Counted from the stretch's first letter, positions 17,728 through 27,658 are shown. The stretch is 64,000 bases of DNA from an uncultured Saprospiraceae bacterium (GCA_938015435.1 CALLPN010000016.1:186001-250000), one strand, 5' to 3'. Numbers and translations are program-made. The notes: generated from the sequence alone by a model not told the origin.

Positions 17728-18940
17728 ACCAAGTTTTAGTTTTATACGGATAAACAGAATTGTATTCCATGTCTATCATCTCAGTCAATTTTGCTCTAAG
17801 CTCATCAACGTTTTCTTTTGTTACCGCTGAGATAAAAATATTATCATCATCATAATTGTTCTTCAGATTAGATTTGAGTTCTGATATGATTTCAGATTTC
17901 ACTTCGTCTTCTAAAAAGTCGTCAAAATATCTCTCTTTATAAAGATCTATTTTGTTGAATACAAGAAGAGTTGGCTTCTCAGTTACACCTAGTTCTTGCA
18001 ATGTCATTCTTACCGTTTTGAGATGATCTTCAAACTGTGGATGTGCTATATCGACTACATGTACTAGTATATCACTTTCTCTTACTTCATCTAATGTAGA
18101 TTTGAAACTTTCGATCAAATGGTGAGGTAGCTTCCTGATAAATCCAACCGTATCAGAAAGCAAAAATGGCATAGTACCAAACACCACTTTTCGTACCGTG
18201 GTATCCAATGTCGCAAAGAGTTTGTTCTCCGCAAACAAATCAGATTTACTCAGCCTATTCATAAGAGTAGACTTACCTGCATTGGTATATCCTACCAATG
18301 CCACTCTAATAAGAGCTCCACGATTTTTACGTTGTGTAGCCGCTTGTTGATCTATTTTTTCTAATTGCTTTTTGAGCTTAGATATCTTATCTCTTACGAT
18401 ACGTCTATCCGTTTCTATTTCCATCTCTCCAGGCCCTCTCATACCGATACCACCCTTTTGCCTTTCTAAGTGATCCCAAAGACCTCTAAGCCTTGGTAAC
18501 ATATACTGGGTTTGCGCTAATTCAACTTGAGTTTTAGCCTGAGCTGTCTGTGCCCTACTCGCAAAAATATCTAGTATCAATGTACTCCGATCTACGATTT
18601 TAACTTTAAGCTCCTCTTCTAATATACTGGCTTGCTTACCTGTAAGATCATCATCAAATATAACCAAGGTAATATCTTCATTACGCTCGATATATTCTGC
18701 GATTTCTTGCAACTTACCCTTTCCGACAAAAGTACGGACATCAGGATGCTGAAGCTTCTGAGTGACACGCTTCTTAATTTGGGCACCGGCGGTCTTGGCT
18801 AAGAATTCCAATTCGTCAAGATGCTCTTTGGCCTGCTCTTCAGTGTATTGCTTAGTGATTACGCCTACCAATACTGCAAACTCCGTCTCTTTCTTTAGAC
18901 CTCTTGCTTTTTCTTTACCTATATTCCAATTACCACTCAT
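17726..18940 (-). CDS. hflX: Ribosome-associated GTPase HflX
   Basis: A 404-residue GTPase that splits stalled or heat-damaged 70S ribosomes. N-terminal HflX domain with FVGKGKLQEI near residue 71 and the conserved RRGPGE-like GMRGPGEMEIETDRR at 166-180. GTPase motifs are G1 GYTNAGKS (217-224), G3 DTVGF (263-267) and NKID near 335. The gene overlaps the preceding envC-like gene by 11 nt, which indicates coupling within the TPR-DUF4292-EnvC-HflX operon, an arrangement common in Bacteroidota. Confidence 0.96.
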   Translation of the reverse strand: MSGNWNIGKEKARGLKKETEFAVLVGVITKQYTEEQAKEHLDELEFLAKTAGAQIKKRVTQKLQHPDVRTFVGKGKLQEIAEYIERNEDITLVIFDDDLTGKQASILEEELKVKIVDRSTLILDIFASRAQTAQAKTQVELAQTQYMLPRLRGLWDHLERQKGGIGMRGPGEMEIETDRRIVRDKISKLKKQLEKIDQQAATQRKNRGALIRVALVGYTNAGKSTLMNRLSKSDLFAENKLFATLDTTVRKVVFGTMPFLLSDTVGFIRKLPHHLIESFKSTLDEVRESDILVHVVDIAHPQFEDHLKTVRMTLQELGVTEKPTLLVFNKIDLYKERYFDDFLEDEVKSEIISELKSNLKNNYDDDNIFISAVTKENVDELRAKLTEMIDMEYNSVYPYKTKTW

Positions 18941-20108
18941 AGTTCTTGTTTCCTTGTTTATAAAAATTGCACTGCTCTTCTATCCACTCATTCGCGTCTA
19001 ATCTCTCTTTGTCTTTCCACAACTCAAAGTGCAATCTATTCTCTTTAGAATTTAATTTACCCAACTTAGTACTTTTCTCTACGATATCACCCTCTGCGAT
19101 TACCACCTTATTGATATTAGCATAGATCGTATAAAAGTCATCATGTTGTATGATTATCATCTTCCCATAGCCGTCTACTTCTTTTACGCTGATCACTTTG
19201 CCTTGAGCTACAGCCACCGCATTAGCACCTCTACCTGCAGAGATAGATAATGTTTTCGTCTGCTCTTCTCCATCAATAGAAAAATCTTCAATATATCCGT
19301 TACTGATGGGTAATAACACCTTGCCTTTTACAATCAATGGATCAGAGTCTGTAGTACTACTAGTATCAAAACCTACTTTCTTTCCAGATAGTTCGCCTAA
19401 TACTCTTGCCTCAATGGCTACATTCAAGGATTCACGAGATTCTTTGATTACTGACAGTTGACTTAGGAGTATTGTTTTATCCTTTTGAAGTACTTTGACC
19501 AATTCGTTTTGCTGTTCCACTCTTTTCTGCAATTCACTATTTTGTAGCTGTTGCTCTTGGATTAGAATCGAATTTTCTAAAGCGTAATCTTTAATCTCTT
19601 CATTTTTACGTGCTACGATTTCTTGAATCGACGCAAGCTCTTTCATCTTGGAATCACGATATGAATCAAACTGCCTATAATAATTCCATCTTAGAAAAGC
19701 TTCATTAATATTACTCGCTGAAAAAATAGTAATCCATTTACCTCCAGTAAGCTTGCGAACGTATTTTGAACGGAGCATTATTGCATATTGCTCTTCGATG
19801 GCTTTGATCTTTTGAGTAAGACTTTGAAGAGTAGTAAGATTATATTCAATTTCAACCTCTGCGGCGGATATTGATTGCTTTATATTATTCAATAATGCAT
19901 TACGTTGAACAATCTGTCCTCTCAACGCACCTAATGTTACTAGACTTTTTTGTCTATCTGATTCACTATTAGCGATTAGATCATCGGTCTCTTCTATTGA
20001 TTCTATCACTTGCATACGCTCTCGCTCCAATTGCTTACGATCTTGAGCAATTAGAGAGGTTGATATAGAAAACAAGACAAATAGAAGTAATAGATTACAA
20101 CTTTTCAT
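18930..20108 (-). CDS. EnvC-like murein hydrolase activator with degenerate LytM domain
   Basis: A 392-residue exported protein with a signal peptide (cut after LIA), a long coiled coil (residues about 22-240) and a C-terminal LytM/M23 domain (about 285-380). The M23 zinc ligands are mostly lost: the H-x3-D site reads LSISAGRG, the YAH site is YAN, and HLHFE is RLHFE, leaving only one His. As in EnvC and NlpD, such a domain activates amidases instead of cutting peptidoglycan itself. It overlaps both neighbours (14 nt with the DUF4292 gene and 11 nt with hflX). A role in daughter-cell separation is inferred from the family. Confidence 0.88.
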   Translation of the reverse strand: MKSCNLLLLFVLFSISTSLIAQDRKQLERERMQVIESIEETDDLIANSESDRQKSLVTLGALRGQIVQRNALLNNIKQSISAAEVEIEYNLTTLQSLTQKIKAIEEQYAIMLRSKYVRKLTGGKWITIFSASNINEAFLRWNYYRQFDSYRDSKMKELASIQEIVARKNEEIKDYALENSILIQEQQLQNSELQKRVEQQNELVKVLQKDKTILLSQLSVIKESRESLNVAIEARVLGELSGKKVGFDTSSTTDSDPLIVKGKVLLPISNGYIEDFSIDGEEQTKTLSISAGRGANAVAVAQGKVISVKEVDGYGKMIIIQHDDFYTIYANINKVVIAEGDIVEKSTKLGKLNSKENRLHFELWKDKERLDANEWIEEQCNFYKQGNKNYEW

Positions 20109-20856
20109 AATGCGAAGGAATAGAAAATTTAATGGCTCGTGGCTTATTTATCTCAAAATCTTTAAATTCTAGCTTTAGTGAAGCAGTTTCATCTTCACTG
20201 TAAGGCAATATATACCTTCTTTCAAACGGAATTTTACCAAAATCCTCAACTTCTCTATAATCTAGATATTCGATATCCACATTACGATTTCGGCTATCAT
20301 TGATAACTATTCGATTCAACAATAAATGATATGGATCTAAACTATAGGTCATTTTAAGGTCTCCACTTACACCACTTACTAAATGTTCGGATTCCGTTTG
20401 CTTTACTTTTGTATGTGCGCTATCCGGTAGCATTACATTGCCAAACATCATCTGTTGCATATCTTCAAATCCTAAATCCAACTTATAATGATACATCAAG
20501 TCTTCAATACGGCCTTCATCAAAAGATCTATCTAACCGATAGATAATCTGAAATGAATCTGGTGTAAGCTGCGCTCTGACTGCTTCTACTCCAAATTTCT
20601 TTACCATCACCCATATAACGCTATCCTGTTTCATACGCAGATACATAGTTCCACCTACCTTCTCTGAGGGCGAATCGATATTGATTCCTGCTTTGGATAT
20701 CAGCCAATCCCAACTTACGTTTCTATCTTCTAGAGATTGTACTATCTCGCTGTCACTATAAATAGGAGCGGGACCAGAGACAAGTAATTTCTTAGTATTA
20801 CAAGCGCTCAAAAGGAAAATACTTCCAAGAAGAACGAGTAAGAAATATGGCTTCAT
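20095..20856 (-). CDS. DUF4292 lipoprotein
   Basis: A 253-residue lipoprotein with signal peptide and lipobox LLSAC (Cys19). The remainder (SWDWLISKAGINID, DSVIWVMVKKFGVEAVRAQLTPDSFQ) fits DUF4292, a Bacteroidota family thought to have a LolA/LolB-like fold and regularly placed beside an EnvC-like gene. Function not established; handling of lipids or lipoproteins at the outer membrane is a reasonable guess. It begins 11 nt after the TPR gene. Confidence 0.85.
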   Translation of the reverse strand: MKPYFLLVLLGSIFLLSACNTKKLLVSGPAPIYSDSEIVQSLEDRNVSWDWLISKAGINIDSPSEKVGGTMYLRMKQDSVIWVMVKKFGVEAVRAQLTPDSFQIIYRLDRSFDEGRIEDLMYHYKLDLGFEDMQQMMFGNVMLPDSAHTKVKQTESEHLVSGVSGDLKMTYSLDPYHLLLNRIVINDSRNRNVDIEYLDYREVEDFGKIPFERRYILPYSEDETASLKLEFKDFEINKPRAIKFSIPSHYEKL

Positions 20857-20867
20857 TGAGCTGATAT

Positions 20868-22358
20868 TTAAAGTGAACCTTTGGCTATTTTGGCAGAGAG
20901 TTGAGAATTAAGAGATCCAAGTTTTTCCGCTTTTTTCCAATATTCAATTGCTTTTACTTTATCGCCCTTGAGTGAAGCTAAATCTCCTAGTAACTCAACT
21001 GACTGAGGGTCCTGACCCATAGACCATTCAGAAGATATTGACAAATGTTTGGCCGCATCATCGTATCGCTTTTGTTTTATTGCAAGTCTCGCTCTCTGAT
21101 TCTCCACATTTGCCTTATGATACAAATCTTTACCTGCAATCATTTGCGCATCTTGTAGATAATCTGCCGCTTCATCAAGTTGTCCTGATGATATCTTTGC
21201 ACTTGCATACAGATAATATGCTGAAGCCTTATTAGGGTAGAGATCAATAGCTTTTTCTGCTCTAGCAGCCATCGCTGTGTAATCCCCTTTTTCGTTATAT
21301 GCCATAATTAATTGCTCCCACACTGTATAGACATTATCATTTAAGGCAATCGTTTTTTCATATTGTTCAATCGCCTTATCCGTATTACCTAATCCATTAA
21401 ATATATCTGCATACATCGCATGTACTTTGGCTTCATTAGGATGGAGTTGGACCAAAGTCTTTCCGATCTTAAGCAAAGGACCTCCAAGATCTGGCTCAGT
21501 TCCAAGCCTTTCTAAGTAAGGTATCATTTCTAATATCTTTTTATCTAATGGAATCTGATCATTTTCTATCAGCGGCTGTAATGCACTTAGATAACCTTTT
21601 TCATCCTTAGGATTATCAGGGTTATCCAGCATTGCTAGGTTAGCTGTAGCATCTTCTGGGTCTATCTGCATTATTTCTTCATATACTTTTCTTGCCTCTT
21701 TATCCTTTCCTAGGTTTTTATAGTATGACGCCAAATTATATCTATATCTCATAGTCTCAGGGTACTCAGTTACGAGCTTTTGTAAGACTTTGATTACCTC
21801 GCTTGATTTGCCATTCTCATCTAATATATCTACTTTTCTAAGGGCAAGGTCTTCGCTAAATCCAACTTGCGTCTCTAACTTATCAAAAGTAGCTACTGCT
21901 TTACTATAATCTCCGGTGCGCAATTGAGCTCTAGCAAGCATATCATAATATTCTGTCTTTTCCGGCTGCAATACAATTAGTTTATCCAAGGCGGATATCG
22001 CTTCTGACATCTGATTAGATTCAATATATAGATTCCCCAGAAGTAGATTATAAAATTCATTATTGGGTGATGCATTCACTGCTTTTTTTCCATGCTTTAT
22101 CGCTGATGGTAGGTCGTTAAGCGATCCATAGACTTGGGCCATTTGGAAATTAAGCCCTGGATTACTGCTATCATTCTTGTAAATATCTTTGAGCAGCTTA
22201 ATCGCCTCCTCATATTTACCTACCATGATCTGGATATTGGCATCCATGAAAGACTGCTCTTCAATTACTTTTTCCTCTGTCCAACCATTATCGACGCTGT
22301 CTTGCGCCGTGAGGGATAGTGATAGTAAGAATGCAAATGCTAAGTGGTAAATCTTCAT
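20868..22358 (-). CDS. Exported tetratricopeptide-repeat protein
   Basis: A 496-residue protein with a signal peptide (MKIYHLAFAFLLSLSLTAQ) and about 12 TPR units across the rest, for example LNFQMAQVYGSLNDLPSAIKH and AYYLYASAKISSGQLDEAAD. TPR arrays mediate protein-protein contacts, here in the periplasm. It is the first gene of the TPR-DUF4292-EnvC-HflX operon and probably helps assemble an envelope complex with its neighbours (inference). No specific subfamily recognised. Confidence 0.88.
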   Translation of the reverse strand: MKIYHLAFAFLLSLSLTAQDSVDNGWTEEKVIEEQSFMDANIQIMVGKYEEAIKLLKDIYKNDSSNPGLNFQMAQVYGSLNDLPSAIKHGKKAVNASPNNEFYNLLLGNLYIESNQMSEAISALDKLIVLQPEKTEYYDMLARAQLRTGDYSKAVATFDKLETQVGFSEDLALRKVDILDENGKSSEVIKVLQKLVTEYPETMRYRYNLASYYKNLGKDKEARKVYEEIMQIDPEDATANLAMLDNPDNPKDEKGYLSALQPLIENDQIPLDKKILEMIPYLERLGTEPDLGGPLLKIGKTLVQLHPNEAKVHAMYADIFNGLGNTDKAIEQYEKTIALNDNVYTVWEQLIMAYNEKGDYTAMAARAEKAIDLYPNKASAYYLYASAKISSGQLDEAADYLQDAQMIAGKDLYHKANVENQRARLAIKQKRYDDAAKHLSISSEWSMGQDPQSVELLGDLASLKGDKVKAIEYWKKAEKLGSLNSQLSAKIAKGSL

Positions 22359-22678
22359 CTGGTAAGATATAAGGACTGAATAATATCACAAGGTAATACC
22401 CCGCAGTGTATTAACGGTCTCAGATCGAAATAGATTCCGTTGGACGCAGGAGATTAAAAGGAAGTTACTTTCTATTCACGCAAATCATTGGTTTACGCCT
22501 AATTCTAGTCTTGTTTTGAAATTCCCCCGCTTGAAAAGCCTACTATTTATAGCTTGTTCGAAGTCATACTAGCACCACTAGAATATAAGAATGCACATGT
22601 TTACTTCCGTATTACCAATCCAGTTATTGTAAAAATCACCTAGTGGCAATATTTCTTACTAAAGTTTTTTCAATCTCA
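22359..22678. other. Intergenic stretch upstream of the TPR operon
   Basis: About 320 nt of AT-rich sequence between the TPR gene start and the tandem repeat behind pyk. No ORF with recognisable product, no RNA gene and no consensus promoter stood out; it should contain the TPR operon promoter. Confidence 0.5.
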
Positions 22679-22830
22679 CATTAAAGTGACAGAGTCAACG
22701 TGTTTCTCCAAAATAATGCCTGACTCCCCAGTCAGCGCGTTTTTTCTTCGAAAACATTAAAGTGGCAAAGTCAACTTGTTTTATCCAAAACAATGCCTGA
22801 CTCCCCAGTCAGCGCGTTTTTTCTTCGAAA
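22679..22830. repeat. Two tandem copies of a 76-bp repeat with internal hairpins
   Basis: Copies at 22679-22754 and 22755-22830 are about 92 percent identical by eye. Each holds the inverted repeat CTGAC-TCCCCA-GTCAG and ends in GCGTTTTTTCTTCGAAAA, itself a small palindromic element. They lie directly behind the stop codon of pyk (minus strand), 9 nt away, so they may act as a 3' end structure. Confidence 0.8.
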
Positions 22831-22839
22831 AAGCCGCGC

Positions 22840-24288
22840 TTAATCTACAATAGTAATTTTAAGCATATTGGTACGGTAACGCTTGTGTATTGGCATCGCC
22901 GCAGTGTTGACAACGATATCACCTTGCTTAACTTTCTGTTTTTCTTTGAGAATCTGTGATAGATCTTGTATTGTCTCATCTGTCGTAGAAAACTTATCAT
23001 AATGGAAGCATTTCACTCCCCAAAGTAAGTTGAGAGTAGCTAACATTTCCTCTTTGGGTGAGAAAATAAATATTGGACAAGAAGGTCTAAAACTAGACAT
23101 CTTGAATGCTGTATATCCAGATACTGTGATACCGATCAATCCTTTTGCATCTATCTCTTCTGCGAGTTTAGAAGCCGTAAGACATATTTTATCTGATAGA
23201 TATGTAGGACTAGATTCAGATGCTTTTGGCCTTTTACCATGGATCTCATAAGATTTCTCAGTCTCTGCTATAATCAAGTTCATAGCTTCTACTACTTTGG
23301 CTGGGTGTGCACCCACTGAGGTCTCTCCAGATAGCATTACTGCATCTGTCCCATCTAATACAGCATTAGCTACATCAGTTATCTCCGCTCTAGTTGGGCT
23401 CGGATTGGTAATCATACTTTCCATCATCTGAGTAGCTACGATTACTGGCTTCCCTTTCTGGATACATCTTCTAATAATCATCTTTTGGATACTTGGCAGC
23501 TTCTCCATTGCTACTTCTACACCCAAGTCTCCTCTAGCTACCATCACCGCATCTGTTGCTTTGATGATTGATTTTATATTAGTTATCGCTTCTGGCTTTT
23601 CTACTTTAGCTATCACTTTAGCGGAATGACCAGCATCTTCGATTCTCTTTTTAAGATCAGTAATATCTTTTCCTTTACGGACAAAAGATAGTGCGATCCA
23701 ATTGATCGGCTGAGTCAACATAAATTCAAGATCAATAAGATCTTTCTCCGTTAACGATGGCTGAGATATCTGAGTATCAGGTAGATTCACTCCTTTGTTT
23801 GATGATAAGATACCTCCGTACATCACTTCTAGCTTTACTTCTGATTTTCCATCAGTCGAATGTACTTTAAGTTCGAGCTTACCATCATCAATCAAAACTT
23901 TCTCCCCCACTTTTACATCCTGAGGAAACTGTTCATAACTCATATAGATTTTCTCCATAGTACCTACACACTTTTCAGATGTGAAAGTGAGTATATCTCC
24001 TGGTTTGATTTCGAGTCTATTATCCTTAATTTCGCCAACGCGCAGCTTCGGCCCTTGCAGATCACCTAATATGCTGACATGCTGGTTATAAGTTTTGTTG
24101 ATTTCTACTATTCTCTCTATTACTGCTAGATGATCCTCATGCTTACCATGAGAAAAATTAAGACGGAAAACATCAACACCAGCTTTCACCAATTCAAGTA
24201 ATCTCTCTTTACTGCTAGATGCTGGACCAAGAGTCGCTATGATCTTTGTCTTCTGAATGTCTACTACTTCGATGAGTTTATTAGTCAA
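22840..24288 (-). CDS. pyk: Pyruvate kinase
   Basis: A 482-residue glycolytic enzyme making pyruvate and ATP from phosphoenolpyruvate and ADP. Visible hallmarks: KTKIIATLGPASS at 14-26, FRLNFSHGKHEDH, the active-site region VMVARGDLGVEV, and IVATQMMESM. The start is a TTG at 24288: an in-frame stop lies five codons upstream, there is no ATG before the conserved fold, and a consensus promoter element sits 36 nt before it. Length is normal for bacterial type. Monocistronic. Confidence 0.97.
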   Translation of the reverse strand: MTNKLIEVVDIQKTKIIATLGPASSSKERLLELVKAGVDVFRLNFSHGKHEDHLAVIERIVEINKTYNQHVSILGDLQGPKLRVGEIKDNRLEIKPGDILTFTSEKCVGTMEKIYMSYEQFPQDVKVGEKVLIDDGKLELKVHSTDGKSEVKLEVMYGGILSSNKGVNLPDTQISQPSLTEKDLIDLEFMLTQPINWIALSFVRKGKDITDLKKRIEDAGHSAKVIAKVEKPEAITNIKSIIKATDAVMVARGDLGVEVAMEKLPSIQKMIIRRCIQKGKPVIVATQMMESMITNPSPTRAEITDVANAVLDGTDAVMLSGETSVGAHPAKVVEAMNLIIAETEKSYEIHGKRPKASESSPTYLSDKICLTASKLAEEIDAKGLIGITVSGYTAFKMSSFRPSCPIFIFSPKEEMLATLNLLWGVKCFHYDKFSTTDETIQDLSQILKEKQKVKQGDIVVNTAAMPIHKRYRTNMLKITIVD

Positions 24289-24323
24289 GGTGATATCTAT
24301 TTATTTTTTTTTAAATAAGTCTG

Positions 24324-24353
24324 CAAATGTAGCATAATCTAAGATAGTGTAAA
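24324..24353 (-). promoter_or_regulatory. Promoter of pyk
   Basis: Minus strand TACATTTG (complement of 24324-24331), a full TAnnTTTG match, with TTT in place of TTG 19 nt further upstream. It lies 36 nt before the TTG start of pyk and supports that start. Confidence 0.6.
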
Positions 24354-24691
24354 AAGTACAATAATTGTACTCAAAATGAGGTTTCTTAATTCTAATGAAA
24401 AATAACTTCCAAAAAATAAACTCAGAGTTTAATTAATACGCAAAAAATAGTTTTGTAATTTACTATTTCAAGAAATTTTATTCGGCAACTATATCAATAG
24501 TAGGTAAAGACCCAACAATAAGTATCGAAGTACCAAATTGATCAATTTTTATTATTTTTATAATGGGTTGATTATCAAAATATTGCGATATTACCCTACA
24601 TTCGCTGTTGTTAAAAAAGGGTTAAAAACCTTGGATTGGAATTTTCTTATGCATTCTTTTGCATTCATAAATTATAACAAACATTATTATT
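24354..24691. other. Intergenic stretch between pyk and acpP
   Basis: About 340 nt, very AT-rich, between divergent pyk and acpP. No ORF or RNA gene seen. A possible acpP promoter lies at 24631-24661 (TTG, 20 nt, TTCTTTTG), one mismatch from the Bacteroidota -7 consensus. Confidence 0.5.
24631..24661 (+). promoter_or_regulatory. Possible acpP promoter
   Basis: TTG at 24631-24633, a 20-nt spacer and TTCTTTTG at 24654-24661 (one mismatch to TAnnTTTG), 31 nt before the acpP ATG. Spacing is slightly long. Confidence 0.4.
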
Positions 24692-24928
24692 ATGTCAGAC
24701 ATTGCACAAAAGGTTAAGCAAATCATCGTTGATAAACTTGGCGTTGATGAATCAGAAGTAACTAACGAAGCAAGCTTCACAAACGATCTAGGAGCTGATT
24801 CTCTAGACACAGTTGAGCTAATCATGGAATTCGAAAAAGAATTTGATGTATCTATTCCAGACGAACAAGCTGAAAACATTCAGACTGTAGGCGCGGCGGT
24901 AGAATACCTAACTTCGCAAAAGTCTTAA
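24692..24928 (+). CDS. acpP: Acyl carrier protein
   Basis: A 78-residue acidic four-helix carrier for fatty acid synthesis. The phosphopantetheine attachment Ser37 lies in [11 protein letters not shown]. Length and charge are those of the primary ACP. In many Bacteroidota acpP is followed by fabF, but here it is followed by a terminator and convergent priA, so it is transcribed alone. Confidence 0.97.
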   Translation: MSDIAQKVKQIIVDKLGVDESEVTNEASFTNDLGADSLDTVELIMEFEKEFDVSIPDEQAENIQTVGAAVEYLTSQKS

Positions 24929-24980
24929 GAACGGAATAACCGAGTCTGCTTCCTAGGATGTAGATCTTTAAGCTAAAAGA

Positions 24981-25016
24981 ATCCACAATCATTAATTTGA
25001 TTGTGGATTTTTTTGT
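24981..25016 (+). terminator. Terminator of acpP
   Basis: Perfect 10-bp stem ATCCACAATC / GATTGTGGAT (24981-24990, 24999-25008), 8-nt loop, then a run of T. About 50 nt after the acpP stop. Confidence 0.9.
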
Positions 25017-25041
25017 TTCTTTTGAATTAGTTTTTCATCAA

Positions 25042-27507
25042 TTAGTAGGGATCTACATCGATATTGATCCTTACGCTCTTAAATCCAGGCATCCCTTGGA
25101 CCACTGCCTTAGCTTCCTGAAGCCAGACTTTAGCGGCATGAAGTACTTTAGGGTCTTTCTCCAGTTTGATGATGAGCTGCTGTAGATATAAACCTCTTAC
25201 CCTAGCGATACCAGGAGGTGATGGACCTATGACTCTTGATCCTAACTTCGACCCCACAAGATTGACATATACCATAGCAGCTTCATCTACAGTTTGTGGC
25301 TTTTTGTGTTTGAGTAGGACTGTAACCATCCGATTGTATGGCGGGTAATGGAATGCTTTACGCTCTCCCATCTCTCTTCGAAACATTAAATTATACGCAC
25401 CCATTAACGTCTCACGTATGACAGGATGATCTGGCTGGAAAGTCTGGATCACTACCCTACCTTGCTTCTCTCTACGACCAGCTCGACCTGCCACTTGAGT
25501 CATCAATTGGAATGCTCTTTCCCCTGCTCTGATATCAGGAAACTGCAGTAATTTATCAGCATTAAGAATACCAACTACTGCAATATGATCAAAGTCTAAG
25601 CCCTTGGTAATCATCTGTGTACCTACGAGAATGTCTATTTCTCTATTACCAAATTCCATTAATATCTTTTCATGCGAATTTTTAGATTTCACAGTATCAA
25701 AATCCATCCTCTTGACTCTCGCCTGAGGATACAATTCCATGAGTATATCTTCTATTTTCTCTGTCCCCAATCCTGCATCGGTAAGCTGATCATTACCGCA
25801 ATCTGGACAGCACTTGGGCTTCTTACTTCTATATCCGCAATAGTGACATCTCAATTCATGAAAAAATTTATGGTAAGTAAGACCAACATCGCAATTGGCA
25901 CATTGGGCAGACCAACCACAGACATCACAATTAAGTGTAGGTGTATATCCTCTCCTATTCTGGAAGATCATTACTTGCTCCTTTTCTTCAAGCGCTTTTT
26001 CTATTTGCTTACGCAGCTGAAGACTGAAATGTGATTTCATTCTTCCTGTCTTATAAGCCTTTTTGAGGTCAACGATCTCAATCTCTGGCAGAGCCACTTG
26101 GCTATGTCGTTGTCTTAATTCGGCTAATCCATATTTACCCAATTTAGCATTATAGTAGCTCTCTAAGCTTGGTGTAGCGGAACCCAAAAGCACCTTAGCT
26201 CCAAACTGACTAGCAATTACTGATGCGGTATCTCTGGCATTATACCTTGGACTAGGATCTTGCTGCTTATAAGAGCCGTCGTGCTCTTCATCGACTATAA
26301 TCAAACCTATATTACGATATGGGAGTAATAAGCTAGATCTGGCACCTACTAATATTTTTGCTTCATGCAATACTGCATTCCAAATCTCCACCCTTTCGTG
26401 CTGATTGAGCCTACTATGATATAATACTATCCTATCTCCAAATGCAGCTTCCAATCTATTGACAATTTGACTTGTCAATGCAATCTCTGGTAATAGATAT
26501 AAGACTTGTTTGCCTTGATCCAGATACTCTTGCATCAGTTCCATGTAGACCCTAGTCTTACCACTACCGGTAATACCGTGTATTAGACATGTTTCTTTAT
26601 CTTGCCAAGCTTCCTTGATAGTCGCGATAGCGTCAATTTGCTGAGCACTTAATAGTGGCATTACTGCCTCTTGGTCAATCTCAGTTATAGAAAGTCTACT
26701 AATCTCTTTCTTATAAATATCTAAAATGCCTTTCTTTTCCAAGCCTTTTATCACAGCAGCACTTACTCCAGAGAACTCTATGAGTTCTGACTTTGGAATC
26801 TCATTTTGCTGCCGAGATAACTTGTAATAACTTAGTAATGCTTTATGCTGTAATTCTGATCTGCCTATCCTCTCAAAAGCAACGTTCATCGATGCTTCAG
26901 TATCCTCGTAGTTAGCACTTAATGCTACCACCGTGATTTGCTTAGGCTTGTATCTACTCTTAAGTTCTTCTTTGATAAATAATACTCTACGATCTAACAA
27001 GGTTCGTATATAAGGATAGACCACCTTACGATCTGTTATATCCTTTACTTGATCTATTGTCAGTTCATTTTGAATAGAAATAGCCTCCGCAATCAGATAT
27101 TCCATTTCATCGAGATCAGAAAAATCTTCGTCAAAATCTGGGCTGATAATTAGCTTTGTCTCAGAGGTCAACTTTAGTCCAGAAGGTAAAGCAACCATCA
27201 TGACTTCCCCTACTGTACAGCAGTAGTAATTGGCCATCCATTTCCAAAGATCATATTGCTTCTCTGTAATGATTGGCTCAGCATCTATGACTGCCCTTAT
27301 ATCTTTAGCTTTATAAGTAACATTTACCTCATTCATAGTTTCCACGACTATCGCTGAATAAGCTCTATTACGCAAGGGTACTTCTACTCTCTTTCCAAAT
27401 TCTATATCACCACGCATGCTTGATGGTACAGCATACGTATAGTTCTTAGGTACCGCTAGTGGCAGTAATACGTTGATATATTTTGGATTGGAAACTATAA
27501 TTGACAT
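25042..27507 (-). CDS. priA: Primosomal protein N' (replication restart helicase PriA)
   Basis: An 821-residue 3'-to-5' DNA helicase that reloads the replisome at stalled forks. N-terminal 3'BD domain (PLAVPKNYTYAVP), Walker A GITGSGKTRVY, DEEHD box, the zinc-binding cysteine cluster (CDVCGWSAQCANC ... CHYCGYRSKKPKCCPDCG), and the helicase C-terminal motifs through GRAGRREKQGRVVIQT. Length is typical of Bacteroidota. A TAGCTTTG promoter-like element ends only 7 nt before the ATG, implying a leaderless or nearly leaderless transcript. Confidence 0.97.
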   Translation of the reverse strand: MSIIVSNPKYINVLLPLAVPKNYTYAVPSSMRGDIEFGKRVEVPLRNRAYSAIVVETMNEVNVTYKAKDIRAVIDAEPIITEKQYDLWKWMANYYCCTVGEVMMVALPSGLKLTSETKLIISPDFDEDFSDLDEMEYLIAEAISIQNELTIDQVKDITDRKVVYPYIRTLLDRRVLFIKEELKSRYKPKQITVVALSANYEDTEASMNVAFERIGRSELQHKALLSYYKLSRQQNEIPKSELIEFSGVSAAVIKGLEKKGILDIYKKEISRLSITEIDQEAVMPLLSAQQIDAIATIKEAWQDKETCLIHGITGSGKTRVYMELMQEYLDQGKQVLYLLPEIALTSQIVNRLEAAFGDRIVLYHSRLNQHERVEIWNAVLHEAKILVGARSSLLLPYRNIGLIIVDEEHDGSYKQQDPSPRYNARDTASVIASQFGAKVLLGSATPSLESYYNAKLGKYGLAELRQRHSQVALPEIEIVDLKKAYKTGRMKSHFSLQLRKQIEKALEEKEQVMIFQNRRGYTPTLNCDVCGWSAQCANCDVGLTYHKFFHELRCHYCGYRSKKPKCCPDCGNDQLTDAGLGTEKIEDILMELYPQARVKRMDFDTVKSKNSHEKILMEFGNREIDILVGTQMITKGLDFDHIAVVGILNADKLLQFPDIRAGERAFQLMTQVAGRAGRREKQGRVVIQTFQPDHPVIRETLMGAYNLMFRREMGERKAFHYPPYNRMVTVLLKHKKPQTVDEAAMVYVNLVGSKLGSRVIGPSPPGIARVRGLYLQQLIIKLEKDPKVLHAAKVWLQEAKAVVQGMPGFKSVRINIDVDPY

Positions 27508-27514
27508 TAGCGAA

Positions 27515-27522
27515 CAAAGCTA
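27515..27522 (-). promoter_or_regulatory. Promoter-like -7 element directly before priA
   Basis: Minus strand TAGCTTTG, a full TAnnTTTG match, with 7 nt to the priA ATG. No TTG at the expected distance upstream, so the call is tentative. Confidence 0.4.
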
Positions 27523-27658
27523 AATAAATTGGGTCGTAAGTGTTATAAAAATGAGAGAACACAATCTGAATAGTATCTCTAATTATGCTTCTTAAGGCTA
27601 AGAATCTTCATTGTATGTATATTTATGAGATTAGTAGAATGGCAATAATAGTATAGTT

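Noticed and set aside
17494-17739. 81-codon plus-strand ORF before hflX
   Set aside because: Made of the translated 44-bp repeats and overlaps the hflX 3' end on the other strand.
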